Origin: Aeromicrobium sp. IC_218
Lineage (GTDB): Bacteria > Actinomycetota > Actinomycetes > Propionibacteriales > Nocardioidaceae
Reading direction: 5' to 3'
Assembly: GCF_004336805.1 (NCBI RefSeq)
Contig: NZ_SJXM01000002.1
Span: 124,001-188,000 of the forward strand
Length of the DNA stretch: 64,000 bases
Below are positions 24,790 through 33,742 of the stretch, piece after piece. The notes below the pieces were generated by a model. That model saw only the letters and a list, made by a program, of their open reading frames with translations, was not told the origin of the DNA and did no database searches. Numbering within the stretch: the stretch's first letter is position 1; each line of letters starts with the position of its first letter. The position numbers were made by a program, and so were the translations under genes.

Positions 24790-24790
24790 C
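24773..24790. promoter_or_regulatory. Inverted-repeat operator overlapping -35 of the XRE operon
   Basis: GTTGCC-GAGAGT-GGCAAC, a perfect 6-6-6 inverted repeat. It covers the -35 hexamer of the cassette promoter, so a bound dimer would block polymerase. The encoded XRE protein is the natural candidate to bind it. Confidence 0.6.
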
Positions 24791-24835
24791 AGCCGAGCCC
24801 GCAGATGCTCGCGCGCGTGCGTTGCTCGGACGACG

Positions 24836-24868
24836 AAGGGCCCCGGTCCGCACGGAACCGGGGCCCTT
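24836..24868 (-). terminator. sigA terminator
   Basis: A 12-bp stem AAGGGCCCCGGT / ACCGGGGCCCTT, extended by an imperfect CCG/CGG pair around the loop, 14 bp after the sigA stop. It also separates sigA transcription from the cassette promoter, which reads in the same direction just downstream. Confidence 0.75.
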
Positions 24869-24881
24869 CGTCTGGCGTGAC

Positions 24882-26207
<1,326 letters not shown>

Positions 26208-26314
26208 CAGCACCCCTTCATCGGATCGAGGGCGCAACGATCTGCCCTGCGGTCAACCTCAGCGAGACCAGTGTGGCACGTCTCAGCAAACTCTCATGTG
26301 CCAGGTCGGAGGAT

Positions 26315-26330
26315 GCCTGCGAGGGCAGGC
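26315..26330 (-). terminator. Short hairpin downstream of the GCS2-family gene
   Basis: GCCTGC-gagg-GCAGGC, a perfect 6-bp stem with a 4-base loop, 7 bp past the stop of the GCS2-family gene and about 110 bp upstream of the sigA start. No T-run follows, so it may be a weak terminator or a structure in the sigA leader region. Confidence 0.35.
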
Positions 26331-26337
26331 GGATCGC

Positions 26338-27813
26338 TCAGTCGTGGCCCCAGGAGTGCACGGGCTCGTTCGCGTGCATGCGCTCCTGGTAGGCCTTCGT
26401 CGTCGCCCGGAGGGCCTCGGCACGGTCCTCGCCGGACCGGCGGCGGCGTCCGAACTCCTCGATCAGCCAGGTGGCGCCGTTGCGGCCGGTGAGGCAGCGC
26501 TGCTCGACGACGCCCAGCAGGCGCTCGCGCAGGCCGTCGTCGACACCGGCGCCCCGCAGGCCCTCGTGGGCCATCGGCAGCAGCCGGCGCAGGACGAGCT
26601 CGGTGGCCGGGACGGTGCCCAGGCCGGGCCAGAACAGCTGCGCGTCGATGCCCTCGCGGGCGCCGGCGTAGAAGTTCTCCTCGGCCGCCTGGAACGACAG
26701 CTGCGACCACAGCGGACGCTCGGCACGGACGAGCGCCCGGACCAGGCCGTAGTAGAGCGCGGCGTTGGCCAAGGTGTCGACGACGGTCGGTCCGGCCGGC
26801 AGGACGCGGTTCTCCACGCGCAGGTGCGGGAAGCCGTCCGAGACGTCGTAGATCGGCCGGTTCCAGCGGTAGATCGTGCCGTTGTGCAGGTTGAGCTCGG
26901 CCAGCGACGGGATGCGGCCGGCCTCGACCTCGGCCACCGGGTCCTCGTCCTCGACGATCGGGAGCAGCGCCGGGAAGTACTTGACGTTCTCCTCGAACAG
27001 GTCGAACACCGAGGTGATCCACTTCTCGCCGAACCAGACCCGCGGCCGGACGCCCTGGGCCTTCAGCTCGTCGCTGCGGGTGTCGGTGGACTGATCGAAC
27101 AGCGCGATGCGCGTCTCGTGCCAGAGCTGGCGGCCGAGCAGCAGCGGCGAGTTCGCCCCGAGCGCGAGCTGGACGCCGGCGATGGCCTGCGACGCGTTCC
27201 ACGCCGGCGCGAAGTCGTCGGGCTCGACCTGCAGGTGGAGCTGGGTGCTGGTGCAGGCGGCCTCGGGCATGATCGTGTCGGTCGTCGTCTCCAGCCGGTC
27301 GACACCGTCGATGGAGATGGCGATGTCCTCGCCCCGGGCCTTGAGGATCTCGTCCGACAGCAGCTTGTAGCGCGGGTTGGGCGAGATCGCCTCGGTCGTC
27401 ATGTGCGACTCGTCCAGGGTGGGCAGGATGCCGATCATCAGCAGGTGGGTGCCGATCGTCGCCGCCTTGCCCTGCGCTCCGTTGAGGTCGCCGCGCAGGT
27501 CCTCCTCGAGCACCGCCAGCCCGTCGCCGGTCAACGGCCGCGGCGGGACGTTGATCTCGACGTTGAACAGGCCGAGCTCGGTCTGGAAGTCCTCGTCGGC
27601 GATGGCGTCCAGCGCCTCCTGGTTGCGCAACGCCGGACGTCCGTCGTCGTCGACCAGGTTGAACTCGATCTCGATGCCGATGTGCGGCACGTTGACCGAG
27701 AAGTCGTGGGTGGTGAGCATGCGGGCCAGCACGTCCAGGCACCGGCGCACCTTGGCGCGGTAGCGGGTGCGGTCCTCGCGGGTGAACTCGCGGTCCTCGA
27801 CGTCGCGTCCCAT
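26338..27813 (-). CDS. Carboxylate-amine ligase / glutamate-cysteine ligase-like (GCS2 family)
   Basis: 491-residue member of the GCS2 (YbdK-like) family, ATP-dependent ligases that join an amino acid carboxylate to an amine. GIEIEFNLVDDDG near residues 41-53 provides the metal-binding Glu residues, and CTSTQLHLQVEPDDF near 180-195 is also conserved. The C-terminus, EPVHSW, is typical of the actinobacterial subfamily of about 490 residues. The precise product is unknown; annotation as glutamate-cysteine ligase in databases is usually by homology only. The ATG at 27813 is used; a GTG 9 bp upstream is possible. The gene is followed by sigA on the same strand after 130 bp. Confidence 0.82.
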   Translation of the reverse strand: MGRDVEDREFTREDRTRYRAKVRRCLDVLARMLTTHDFSVNVPHIGIEIEFNLVDDDGRPALRNQEALDAIADEDFQTELGLFNVEINVPPRPLTGDGLAVLEEDLRGDLNGAQGKAATIGTHLLMIGILPTLDESHMTTEAISPNPRYKLLSDEILKARGEDIAISIDGVDRLETTTDTIMPEAACTSTQLHLQVEPDDFAPAWNASQAIAGVQLALGANSPLLLGRQLWHETRIALFDQSTDTRSDELKAQGVRPRVWFGEKWITSVFDLFEENVKYFPALLPIVEDEDPVAEVEAGRIPSLAELNLHNGTIYRWNRPIYDVSDGFPHLRVENRVLPAGPTVVDTLANAALYYGLVRALVRAERPLWSQLSFQAAEENFYAGAREGIDAQLFWPGLGTVPATELVLRRLLPMAHEGLRGAGVDDGLRERLLGVVEQRCLTGRNGATWLIEEFGRRRRSGEDRAEALRATTKAYQERMHANEPVHSWGHD

Positions 27814-27823
27814 GCCGCTCACC

Positions 27824-28828
27824 CTAGGGGCTGGAGGCGTTCCCGTCCGTGCGAGAGCGGCCTCCTTCGGTGGCCAGCAGCTCGTCCCAGCGGCTCGGCG
27901 GCACCCCGGCGACGAGCAGCTCGTGGACGGTGCGCGCCAGCGACTGCACGGGTGAGGCCGCGAGGGCGCGGTCGGTGGCCACCAGCGCCGCAGCTCCGTC
28001 GCCGCTGCGCCACGCCAGGAACCCGGCCACGGCCAGGACGTGCGCGTCGAACGGCTCGAGCGCGAGCGGGGCGGCCGCCGTCCAGAGCCGCAGGTGCACG
28101 GCGGCGTCGTCGCGGCTGAGCCCCCACCACGCGTGGTCGCGCACCTCCGGCACGGCGGTCCAGACCCCGAGCCGCACCAGCGTGGCGTCGCCCGGCACGA
28201 AGCCGGTGCGCAGGAACGTCCGACGGACCTCGTCGACCACCCGGCGTCCGCGCTCGGCCAGCGACGGCGGGCCGGGGGTGCGCCGGGCCTCGACGAGCTC
28301 GTCCAGCGCCACCTCCGTCGCGGCTTCGGCGGCGGCGCGACGCCGCCCGGTCGCGGGCGCGTACCGGGCCACGAGCGCGTCACGCGACGGCAGGATCTCG
28401 CGACCGTCCAGGACCGCGGCCGCGGTGGCCGGGCTCGTGCGCGGCACGTACGCGGTGCCCTCGTCCGGCCCGCCGGGCAGCCAGTAGCGGCTGCGACCGT
28501 CGGTGCGCGCCGCGACGACGACGGGCACGGGGTCGAGCAGGTCGGCCACCGCGTCGCACAGCGTGTCGGCCACGTACCCGTCGCCCTCGGTGACGGTGAC
28601 GAGCACGAGGCCGTCCGGCTCCGCCTGGCGCAGGTGGTGAGCGACCACCCGGGCCGCGGCGTCGACGTCCGGCGCGGCCGGCAGGTCGAGCCGCAGGCGG
28701 AAGCCGAACCGGACTCGCTCGCCGTGGGTCGCGACCACGACCAGCGACTCGTGCGGGACGAAGCCGAACAGGGCCGGCAGCAGGTCGAGGATGTCGGGGA
28801 CGTCGTGGCAGACGTGGCGTGGGGTCAT
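27824..28828 (-). CDS. DUF4192 family protein
   Basis: 334-residue soluble protein. The start ILDLLPALFGFVPHESLVVV is the hallmark of DUF4192, found in actinobacteria; function unknown. The middle is Ala/Arg-rich, and the C-terminal half contains TPR-like helices (FLAWRSGDGAAALVATDRAL). The ATG at 28828 matches the family start; a longer frame upstream would extend into the divergent dinB promoter region. It lies divergent from dinB (107 bp) and 10 bp upstream of the GCS2-family gene, perhaps co-transcribed with it. Confidence 0.8.
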   Translation of the reverse strand: MTPRHVCHDVPDILDLLPALFGFVPHESLVVVATHGERVRFGFRLRLDLPAAPDVDAAARVVAHHLRQAEPDGLVLVTVTEGDGYVADTLCDAVADLLDPVPVVVAARTDGRSRYWLPGGPDEGTAYVPRTSPATAAAVLDGREILPSRDALVARYAPATGRRRAAAEAATEVALDELVEARRTPGPPSLAERGRRVVDEVRRTFLRTGFVPGDATLVRLGVWTAVPEVRDHAWWGLSRDDAAVHLRLWTAAAPLALEPFDAHVLAVAGFLAWRSGDGAAALVATDRALAASPVQSLARTVHELLVAGVPPSRWDELLATEGGRSRTDGNASSP

Positions 28829-28934
28829 GCGTCCACGCTGTCCGCGGGGACCGACTCCCCCGGCCGTCGGCTCGCAGCGCTGTGGACGGCACCGGACCAC
28901 CGCCCGTCTGTGGACGTCCGCGGGCTCGGGCAGG

Positions 28935-30272
28935 ATGGACGCCATGCGGGCGGAGGCGTCGATCATGCACCTCGACCTCGACGCGTTCTTCGCCTCGGTC
29001 GAGCAGCGCGACAAGCCCTCGCTGCGCGGCAAGCCGGTCGTCGTCGGCGGCATCGGGCCGCGTGGTGTCGTCTCCACCGCGTCCTATGAGGCCCGTGTGC
29101 ACGGCGTCCGCTCGGCGATGCGCACCACCGAGGCGCGCGCCCGGTGCCCGCACGCCGCGTTCCTGGGCGGCCGCTTCGACGCCTACCGCGAGGCGAGCCG
29201 CATCGTCATGGACCGCCTGCGCGAGGAGTCGCCGCTCGTCGAGCCGCTGTCGCTGGACGAGGCGTTCGTCGACCTGGCCGCGGGCGACGACTTCGACCCC
29301 GCTCGAGTGCGCGACCAGGTCGAGCGGCTGCGCGCCGACGTCGAGCGCCTGACCGGCGGCCTCACCGCGTCCGTCGGCGTCGCGTCCAGCAAGCTCATGG
29401 CCAAGATCGCCAGCGAGCTGGAGAAGCCCGCCGGGTCGTTCGTCGTCGCGCCAGGCAGCGAGCAGGAGCTGCTCGGGCCCATGCAGGTCACCGCGATCCC
29501 CGGCGTCGGCCCCGCGACCGCCGAGCGGCTGCGCCGGGTCGGCATCACGACCGTCGAGGAGCTGCACGGCCCCTCGCAGGACGAGCTGGCCCGGCTGCTC
29601 GGCAACGCGTCCGGCACCTCGCTGTACCGGCTCGCGCGCGCCGACGACGCCCGCCCGGTGGTGGCCGAGCGCGAGACCAAGTCGGTGAGCGTCGAGGACA
29701 CCTTCGAGACCGACGTGACCGACCGGGCGCAGCTTCAGCTCGTGGCCGAGCGGATGGCCCGGCGCGTGGCCGCGCGGCTCGCGTCGCACGGCCTCTCCGG
29801 ACGCACGGTGACGCTCAAGGTGCGCCACCACGACTTCGAGACCCACACCCGCTCCACCACCCTCGCCGGTCCCACCGACAGCGCCGCCCTGCTCGCCGAC
29901 ACCGCCCGCGCCCTGCTCGCCCAGACCGACCTCGGCGGCGGGCTGCGCCTGCTCGGCGTCGGGGTCAGCGGACTGGCCGACTGGGTGCAGGACGACCTGT
30001 TCGGCGCCAGCGCGCCGGAGGAGCCCGACGACGACGTCCCGGAGGCGTACGAGCCGGAGGTGCCGCGCTGGTACCCGGGCATGGACGCCTCGCACGACGA
30101 GCACGGCGACGGCTGGGTGTGGGGCGCCGGGCTCGGCCGCGTGACCGTCCGCTTCGAGACCCGCCACACCCCGCCCGGGCCCGTGCACACGTTCCGCGCG
30201 GACGACCCGGCGCTTCACGCCGGGCACCGCGGCCCGGACACGACGGAGGCCCCGGGTACCTTCGCCTCATGA
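28935..30272 (+). CDS. dinB: DNA polymerase IV (Y family)
   Basis: 445-residue translesion polymerase. HLDLDAFFASVEQ near residues 12-24 holds the first catalytic Asp and the steric-gate Phe region, and PLSLDEAFVDL near 105-115 holds the Asp-Glu pair. A helix-hairpin-helix (IPGVGPATAERLRRVG) and the little-finger domain follow. The C-terminal 70 residues (WYPGMDASHDEHGDGWVWGAG) form an actinobacteria-type extension. No obvious LexA box is seen upstream. The ATG at 28935 is chosen; one 9 bp downstream is possible. The stop TGA overlaps the ATG of the 84-bp element that precedes the oligopeptidase gene. Confidence 0.92.
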   Translation: MDAMRAEASIMHLDLDAFFASVEQRDKPSLRGKPVVVGGIGPRGVVSTASYEARVHGVRSAMRTTEARARCPHAAFLGGRFDAYREASRIVMDRLREESPLVEPLSLDEAFVDLAAGDDFDPARVRDQVERLRADVERLTGGLTASVGVASSKLMAKIASELEKPAGSFVVAPGSEQELLGPMQVTAIPGVGPATAERLRRVGITTVEELHGPSQDELARLLGNASGTSLYRLARADDARPVVAERETKSVSVEDTFETDVTDRAQLQLVAERMARRVAARLASHGLSGRTVTLKVRHHDFETHTRSTTLAGPTDSAALLADTARALLAQTDLGGGLRLLGVGVSGLADWVQDDLFGASAPEEPDDDVPEAYEPEVPRWYPGMDASHDEHGDGWVWGAGLGRVTVRFETRHTPPGPVHTFRADDPALHAGHRGPDTTEAPGTFAS

Positions 30273-30352
30273 GCGAGCGCCAGCGAGCGACCATCGGGCC
30301 CGTCGTGCCGGTACCTCCGTACCGTGCTCTTCCCACGGAGGTGACGGCATGA
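30269..30352 (+). repeat. 84-bp MIRU-like element with 27-codon ORF, copy B (in dinB-ptrB junction)
   Basis: Occupies exactly the interval between dinB and the oligopeptidase gene. Its 27-codon frame starts MSERQRATIGPVVPV and ends PPYRALPTEVTA; the ATG overlaps the dinB stop and the TGA overlaps the next ATG. Same length, same ends and the same hairpin design as copy A at 13814-13897. ACCTCCGT and ACGGAGGT form a perfect 8-bp stem around a 14-base loop and hide the GGAGGT that lies 6 bases before the ptrB start. An alternative stem CCGTG-N7-CACGG lies inside. Shared 3' DNA includes CTCCGTACCGTG and CACGGAGGT. Confidence 0.7.
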
Positions 30353-32451
30353 CGTCGGAGGCCCCCGTCGCGAAGGTCGTCCCCACCACCCGCACGCACC
30401 ACGGCGACGTGTTCGTCGACGACTACGAGTGGCTGCGCGACAAGGACTCCCCCGACACGCTCGCCTACCTCCAGGCCGAGAACGCGTACACCGAGGCGCA
30501 GACCGAGCACCAGGCCGACCTGCGCCAGACGATCTTCGAGGAGATCAAGGGACGCACCCAGGAGACCGACCTGTCGGTGCCCACCCGGCACGACGGCTGG
30601 TGGTACTACTCGCGCACCGTCGAGGGCCAGGAGTACGCGCTGCGCTGCCGCTGCCCGCTGGCCGACCCCGACGACTGGACCCCGCCCGAGCTCGACCCGA
30701 CCCAGCCGATCGACGGCGAGCAGGTGCTGCTCGACTCCAACGTCGAGGCCGAGGGGCACGAGTTCTTCTCGCTCGGTGCGTTCACCGTGTCCCCCGACGG
30801 GCACCTGCTGGCGTACTCGGTCGACGTCGAGGGCGACGAGCGCTACACGATCCGGGTCAAGGACCTGCGCACCGGCGAGCTGCTGGGCGACGAGATCACC
30901 GGCGCGTCCGCGGGCGTCACCTGGTCCGGCCGCGGCACCCACCTCTTCTACACGACCGTGGACGACGCCTGGCGTCCCCACCGCGTGTGGCGGCACGCCC
31001 TCGGCTCGACCGGCGCGGACGTCCTGGTGCACGAGGAGACCGACGAGCGGTTCTTCGCCGGCGTGGGCATGACCCACTCCGAGCAGTGGATCGTCGTGGC
31101 CGCCTCGTCGAAGATCACCAGCGAGGTGCGGGTCCTGCCCGCGGACGACCCCGAGGGCGAGCCGCGCGTCGTGTGGCCCCGCCGCGAGGGCGTCGAGTAC
31201 TCCCTCGAGCACGCGGTCGTCGGGGGCGAGGACGTCTTCCTGGTCCTGCACAACGAGGGCGCCCCGGACTTCGAGCTGGTCAGCGTCCCCGTCGACGCGC
31301 CGCAGGAGCGCACCGTGGTCATCCCCGGGAGCGACGAGGTGCGGCTCGAGGACGTGGACGTCTTCCAGCGCCAGGTGCTCGTGTCCTACCGCCGCGACGC
31401 CCTGCCCCGGGTCGCGATCATGCGCCTGACCGACGACGGGTTCGGCCCGCTCACCGAGATCGACTTCGGCGAGGAGCTCTCGAGCACCGGCGTCGGCGCG
31501 AACGCCGAGTGGGACCAGCGGCTCGTCCGCGTCGGCTACGCCTCGTTCGTCACCCCGCCGTCGGTGTACGACTACGACGTCGAGACCGGCGAGCGGCACC
31601 TGCGCAAGCAGGTCGTCGTCCGCGGCGGGTACGACGCGAGCCAGTACGAGCAGCACCGCACGTGGGCGACCGCGCCGGACGGCACGCAGGTGCCGGTCTC
31701 GGTCGTCGCCCGCCGCGACACCCCGCGCGACGGCACCGCCCCGGCGCTGCTCTACGGCTACGGTTCGTACGAGATCAGCATCGACCCGGCGTTCTCGATC
31801 AGCCGGTTGTCGCTGCTCGACCGCGGCTTCGTCTTCGCCGTCGCGCACGTCCGCGGCGGCGGCGAGATGGGCCGCCGCTGGTACGACGAGGGCAAGACGC
31901 TGACCAAGCGCAACACCTTCACCGACTTCGTGGCCGCCGCCGAGCAGCTGGTCGCCGAGGGCTGGACGAGCCCGGACCGCCTCGTCGCCGAGGGTGGCAG
32001 CGCCGGCGGGTTGCTGATGGGCGCCGTGGCCAACCTCGCCCCGCAGGCGTTCCGCGGCATCCTGGCCGAGGTGCCGTTCGTCGACAACCTCACGACGATC
32101 CTCGACCCGTCGCTGCCGCTGACCGTCATCGAGTGGGACGAGTGGGGCAACCCGCTGGACGACCCCGAGGTCTACGCGTACATGAAGTCCTACGCGCCCT
32201 ACGAGAACGTCGGCGAGCACGCCTACCCGGCCATCTGCGCGGTCACGAGCCTCAACGACACCCGCGTGCTCTACGTCGAGCCGGCCAAGTGGGTGGCCCG
32301 GCTGCGGGCCACGGCGCGCTCCGAGCGGCCGATCCTGCTCAAGACCGAGATGAACGCCGGCCACGGCGGCGTCAGCGGCCGGTACGCGTCCTGGCACGAG
32401 CGGGCGTGGGAGCTGGCCTGGATCATCGACACCGCCACGCAGGACGCCTGA
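30349..32451 (+). CDS. ptrB: Prolyl oligopeptidase family serine peptidase (oligopeptidase B type)
   Basis: 700-residue S9A peptidase. An N-terminal beta-propeller (repeated strands to about residue 420) is followed by an alpha/beta-hydrolase domain. The nucleophile Ser is in EGGSAGGLLMG near 552-562, and the catalytic His in NAGHGG near 666-671. Acidic residues in HVRGGGEMGRRWYDEGK suggest oligopeptidase B, which cuts after Arg/Lys in short peptides. There is no signal peptide, so it is cytosolic. The ATG overlaps the stop of the 84-bp element, and its GGAGGT can be sequestered in the element hairpin. It follows dinB in one transcription unit. Confidence 0.9.
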   Translation: MTSEAPVAKVVPTTRTHHGDVFVDDYEWLRDKDSPDTLAYLQAENAYTEAQTEHQADLRQTIFEEIKGRTQETDLSVPTRHDGWWYYSRTVEGQEYALRCRCPLADPDDWTPPELDPTQPIDGEQVLLDSNVEAEGHEFFSLGAFTVSPDGHLLAYSVDVEGDERYTIRVKDLRTGELLGDEITGASAGVTWSGRGTHLFYTTVDDAWRPHRVWRHALGSTGADVLVHEETDERFFAGVGMTHSEQWIVVAASSKITSEVRVLPADDPEGEPRVVWPRREGVEYSLEHAVVGGEDVFLVLHNEGAPDFELVSVPVDAPQERTVVIPGSDEVRLEDVDVFQRQVLVSYRRDALPRVAIMRLTDDGFGPLTEIDFGEELSSTGVGANAEWDQRLVRVGYASFVTPPSVYDYDVETGERHLRKQVVVRGGYDASQYEQHRTWATAPDGTQVPVSVVARRDTPRDGTAPALLYGYGSYEISIDPAFSISRLSLLDRGFVFAVAHVRGGGEMGRRWYDEGKTLTKRNTFTDFVAAAEQLVAEGWTSPDRLVAEGGSAGGLLMGAVANLAPQAFRGILAEVPFVDNLTTILDPSLPLTVIEWDEWGNPLDDPEVYAYMKSYAPYENVGEHAYPAICAVTSLNDTRVLYVEPAKWVARLRATARSERPILLKTEMNAGHGGVSGRYASWHERAWELAWIIDTATQDA

Positions 32452-32464
32452 CGGTCGGCCCAGG

Positions 32465-33007
32465 TCAGGGTCGCGCCGGTTCCCGGCGCGGCCACAGGCT
32501 GTACGACACCGCCCACACCAGCTCCACGGCCAGCACGACGCCGAGCACGGGGTAGATGCCGCGCAGCGCGTCCGTGCGCGACGGGTCGTCCACCAGGCGC
32601 TCGAGCAGCAGCAGCAGGCCGGACGCCACCGCGGCCGCCGACGCGCTGCGCACCACGTCGGTCCAGCACTGACGTGCGTAGGCCACCCCGTACCGCTTGA
32701 CCGGCGCCGGTCCACCGGCGAAGCGGTGCGCGAACCGGACGTCGGCCCAGCGGATCATCGCGTGGCCGTAGGCCAGCGAGAAGCCGAGGTAGACCGCGGC
32801 CAGGCCGTGCGCGACGCTCGCGGTCGCGCCGTGCCGCAGGTCCACCACGGTGGCGGCGAGCAGGACGAGGTCGACGACGGGCGTGAGCGCCAGCAGGACG
32901 AGCCCCAGCCGGGGCGCCCGCAGCACGTACCGGGCCACCAGCCCCGCGCCGATCAGCACCCAGAAGCCCACCTCGCAGGCCACGATCACGGCCAGGATCA
33001 GGTCCAT
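32465..33007 (-). CDS. Putative integral membrane protein, divergent from TetR gene
   Basis: 180-residue protein with about five hydrophobic segments (MDLILAVIVACEVGFWVLIG at the N-terminus; ALTPVVDLVLLAATVV; HGLAAVYLGFSLAYG; SAAAVASGLLLLLERL; GVVLAVELVWAVSYSLW). Not recognised. The ATG at 33007 is preceded by GGCGGAGAG; a longer frame would run through the operators. It is divergent from a TetR-family regulator with two abutting palindromes between them, so it is very probably the regulated target. It ends 13 bp from the convergent ptrB. Confidence 0.75.
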   Translation of the reverse strand: MDLILAVIVACEVGFWVLIGAGLVARYVLRAPRLGLVLLALTPVVDLVLLAATVVDLRHGATASVAHGLAAVYLGFSLAYGHAMIRWADVRFAHRFAGGPAPVKRYGVAYARQCWTDVVRSASAAAVASGLLLLLERLVDDPSRTDALRGIYPVLGVVLAVELVWAVSYSLWPRREPARP

Positions 33008-33021
33008 CTCTCCGCCTTCCA

Positions 33022-33047
33022 CGTTGTAGCACGGTCGTGCCACAACG
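33022..33047. promoter_or_regulatory. TetR operator 1 (distal half-palindrome pair)
   Basis: A 26-bp palindrome: left arm CGTTGTAGCACG, centre GT, right arm CGTGCCACAACG, with one mismatch. It directly abuts operator 2 and shares the core TAGCACG-NN-CGTGC(C/T)A. Confidence 0.75.
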
Positions 33048-33071
33048 AACGTAGCACGACCGTGCTACGTT
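33048..33071. promoter_or_regulatory. TetR operator 2 (perfect palindrome)
   Basis: Left arm AACGTAGCACG, centre AC, right arm CGTGCTACGTT; the 11-bp arms are perfectly complementary. It ends 6 bp before the TetR GTG, so binding would block transcription of the regulator itself, and operator 1 would cover the divergent membrane gene. Confidence 0.8.
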
Positions 33072-33077
33072 GCCGAC

Positions 33078-33656
33078 GTGCCACCCCGTCTCGACGTCGA
33101 CGCCCGCCGCGCCCAGCTCGCCCGGGCGGTCTGGCACGTCGTCCTCACGCAGGGTGTGGGGGCCGTCTCCGTCCGCACCGTCGCCCACGAGGCCGGCGTC
33201 GCCGTCGGCTCGCTGCGACACGTCTTCCCCACGCGCGCCGAGCTGCTGGAGTTCTCCGCCGAGCTGATCGTCCAGCGGGCCGCCGAGCGCGTCCGCGCCG
33301 TGCCGCAGGACGGCGACCCGCTCGCCCACGCCCTGGCGGTCCTCGAGGAGCTGCTCCCCCTCGACGCGACCCGGCGCGCGGAGATGGAGGTGAACCTCGC
33401 GCTGGTCGCGGAGGCGCCGGCGCTCCCCCGGCTGGCGGCGATCCGCGACGAGGCCGCCGCGGGCATCGCCCTGCTCTGCCGGCAGGCGGTCGAGCGGCTC
33501 GGCGGCCGTGACGACGAGTCCACCGTCCGCCGGCTGCACGCCCTGCTCGACGGCCTGGCGCTGCACCTGCTGTCGCAGGAGCCCGGCGAGGACGTCACGT
33601 GGGCCCGGGCCCTGCTGCGGGCCGAGCTGGAGCGGATCGCGTCACACCACGGCTAA
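33078..33656 (+). CDS. TetR-family transcriptional regulator
   Basis: 192-residue regulator. The N-terminal helix-turn-helix is visible as RAVWHVVLTQGVGAVSVRTV followed by AHEAGVAVGSLRHVFPTRAEL (about residues 14-55). The rest is a helical ligand-binding domain with no clue to ligand. The start is a GTG 6 bp past operator 2. Two tandem palindromes fill almost the whole 70-bp space to the divergent membrane gene, a classic layout for autoregulation plus control of the neighbour. Confidence 0.88.
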   Translation: MPPRLDVDARRAQLARAVWHVVLTQGVGAVSVRTVAHEAGVAVGSLRHVFPTRAELLEFSAELIVQRAAERVRAVPQDGDPLAHALAVLEELLPLDATRRAEMEVNLALVAEAPALPRLAAIRDEAAAGIALLCRQAVERLGGRDDESTVRRLHALLDGLALHLLSQEPGEDVTWARALLRAELERIASHHG

Positions 33657-33742
33657 GAAGCGCCTGAGAGCGGAATCATTCGCCCGGGGAGTCCGTTGAC
33701 GGTACTGGACGGAGCAAACCGGACGAGAGTGGTGAAGATTTG

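Noticed and set aside
21627-24829. An integrase, transposase or tRNA attachment site for the cassette
   Set aside because: All coding space is taken by XRE, kinase and TPR genes; none has recombinase motifs, and there is no tRNA-like sequence at either end. The only boundary signal is the sigA repeat.
33695-33722. Promoter TTGACG upstream of the group 2 sigma gene
   Set aside because: A -35-like TTGACG is present but no TAnnnT-type -10 lies 16-18 bp downstream; left out of the features.
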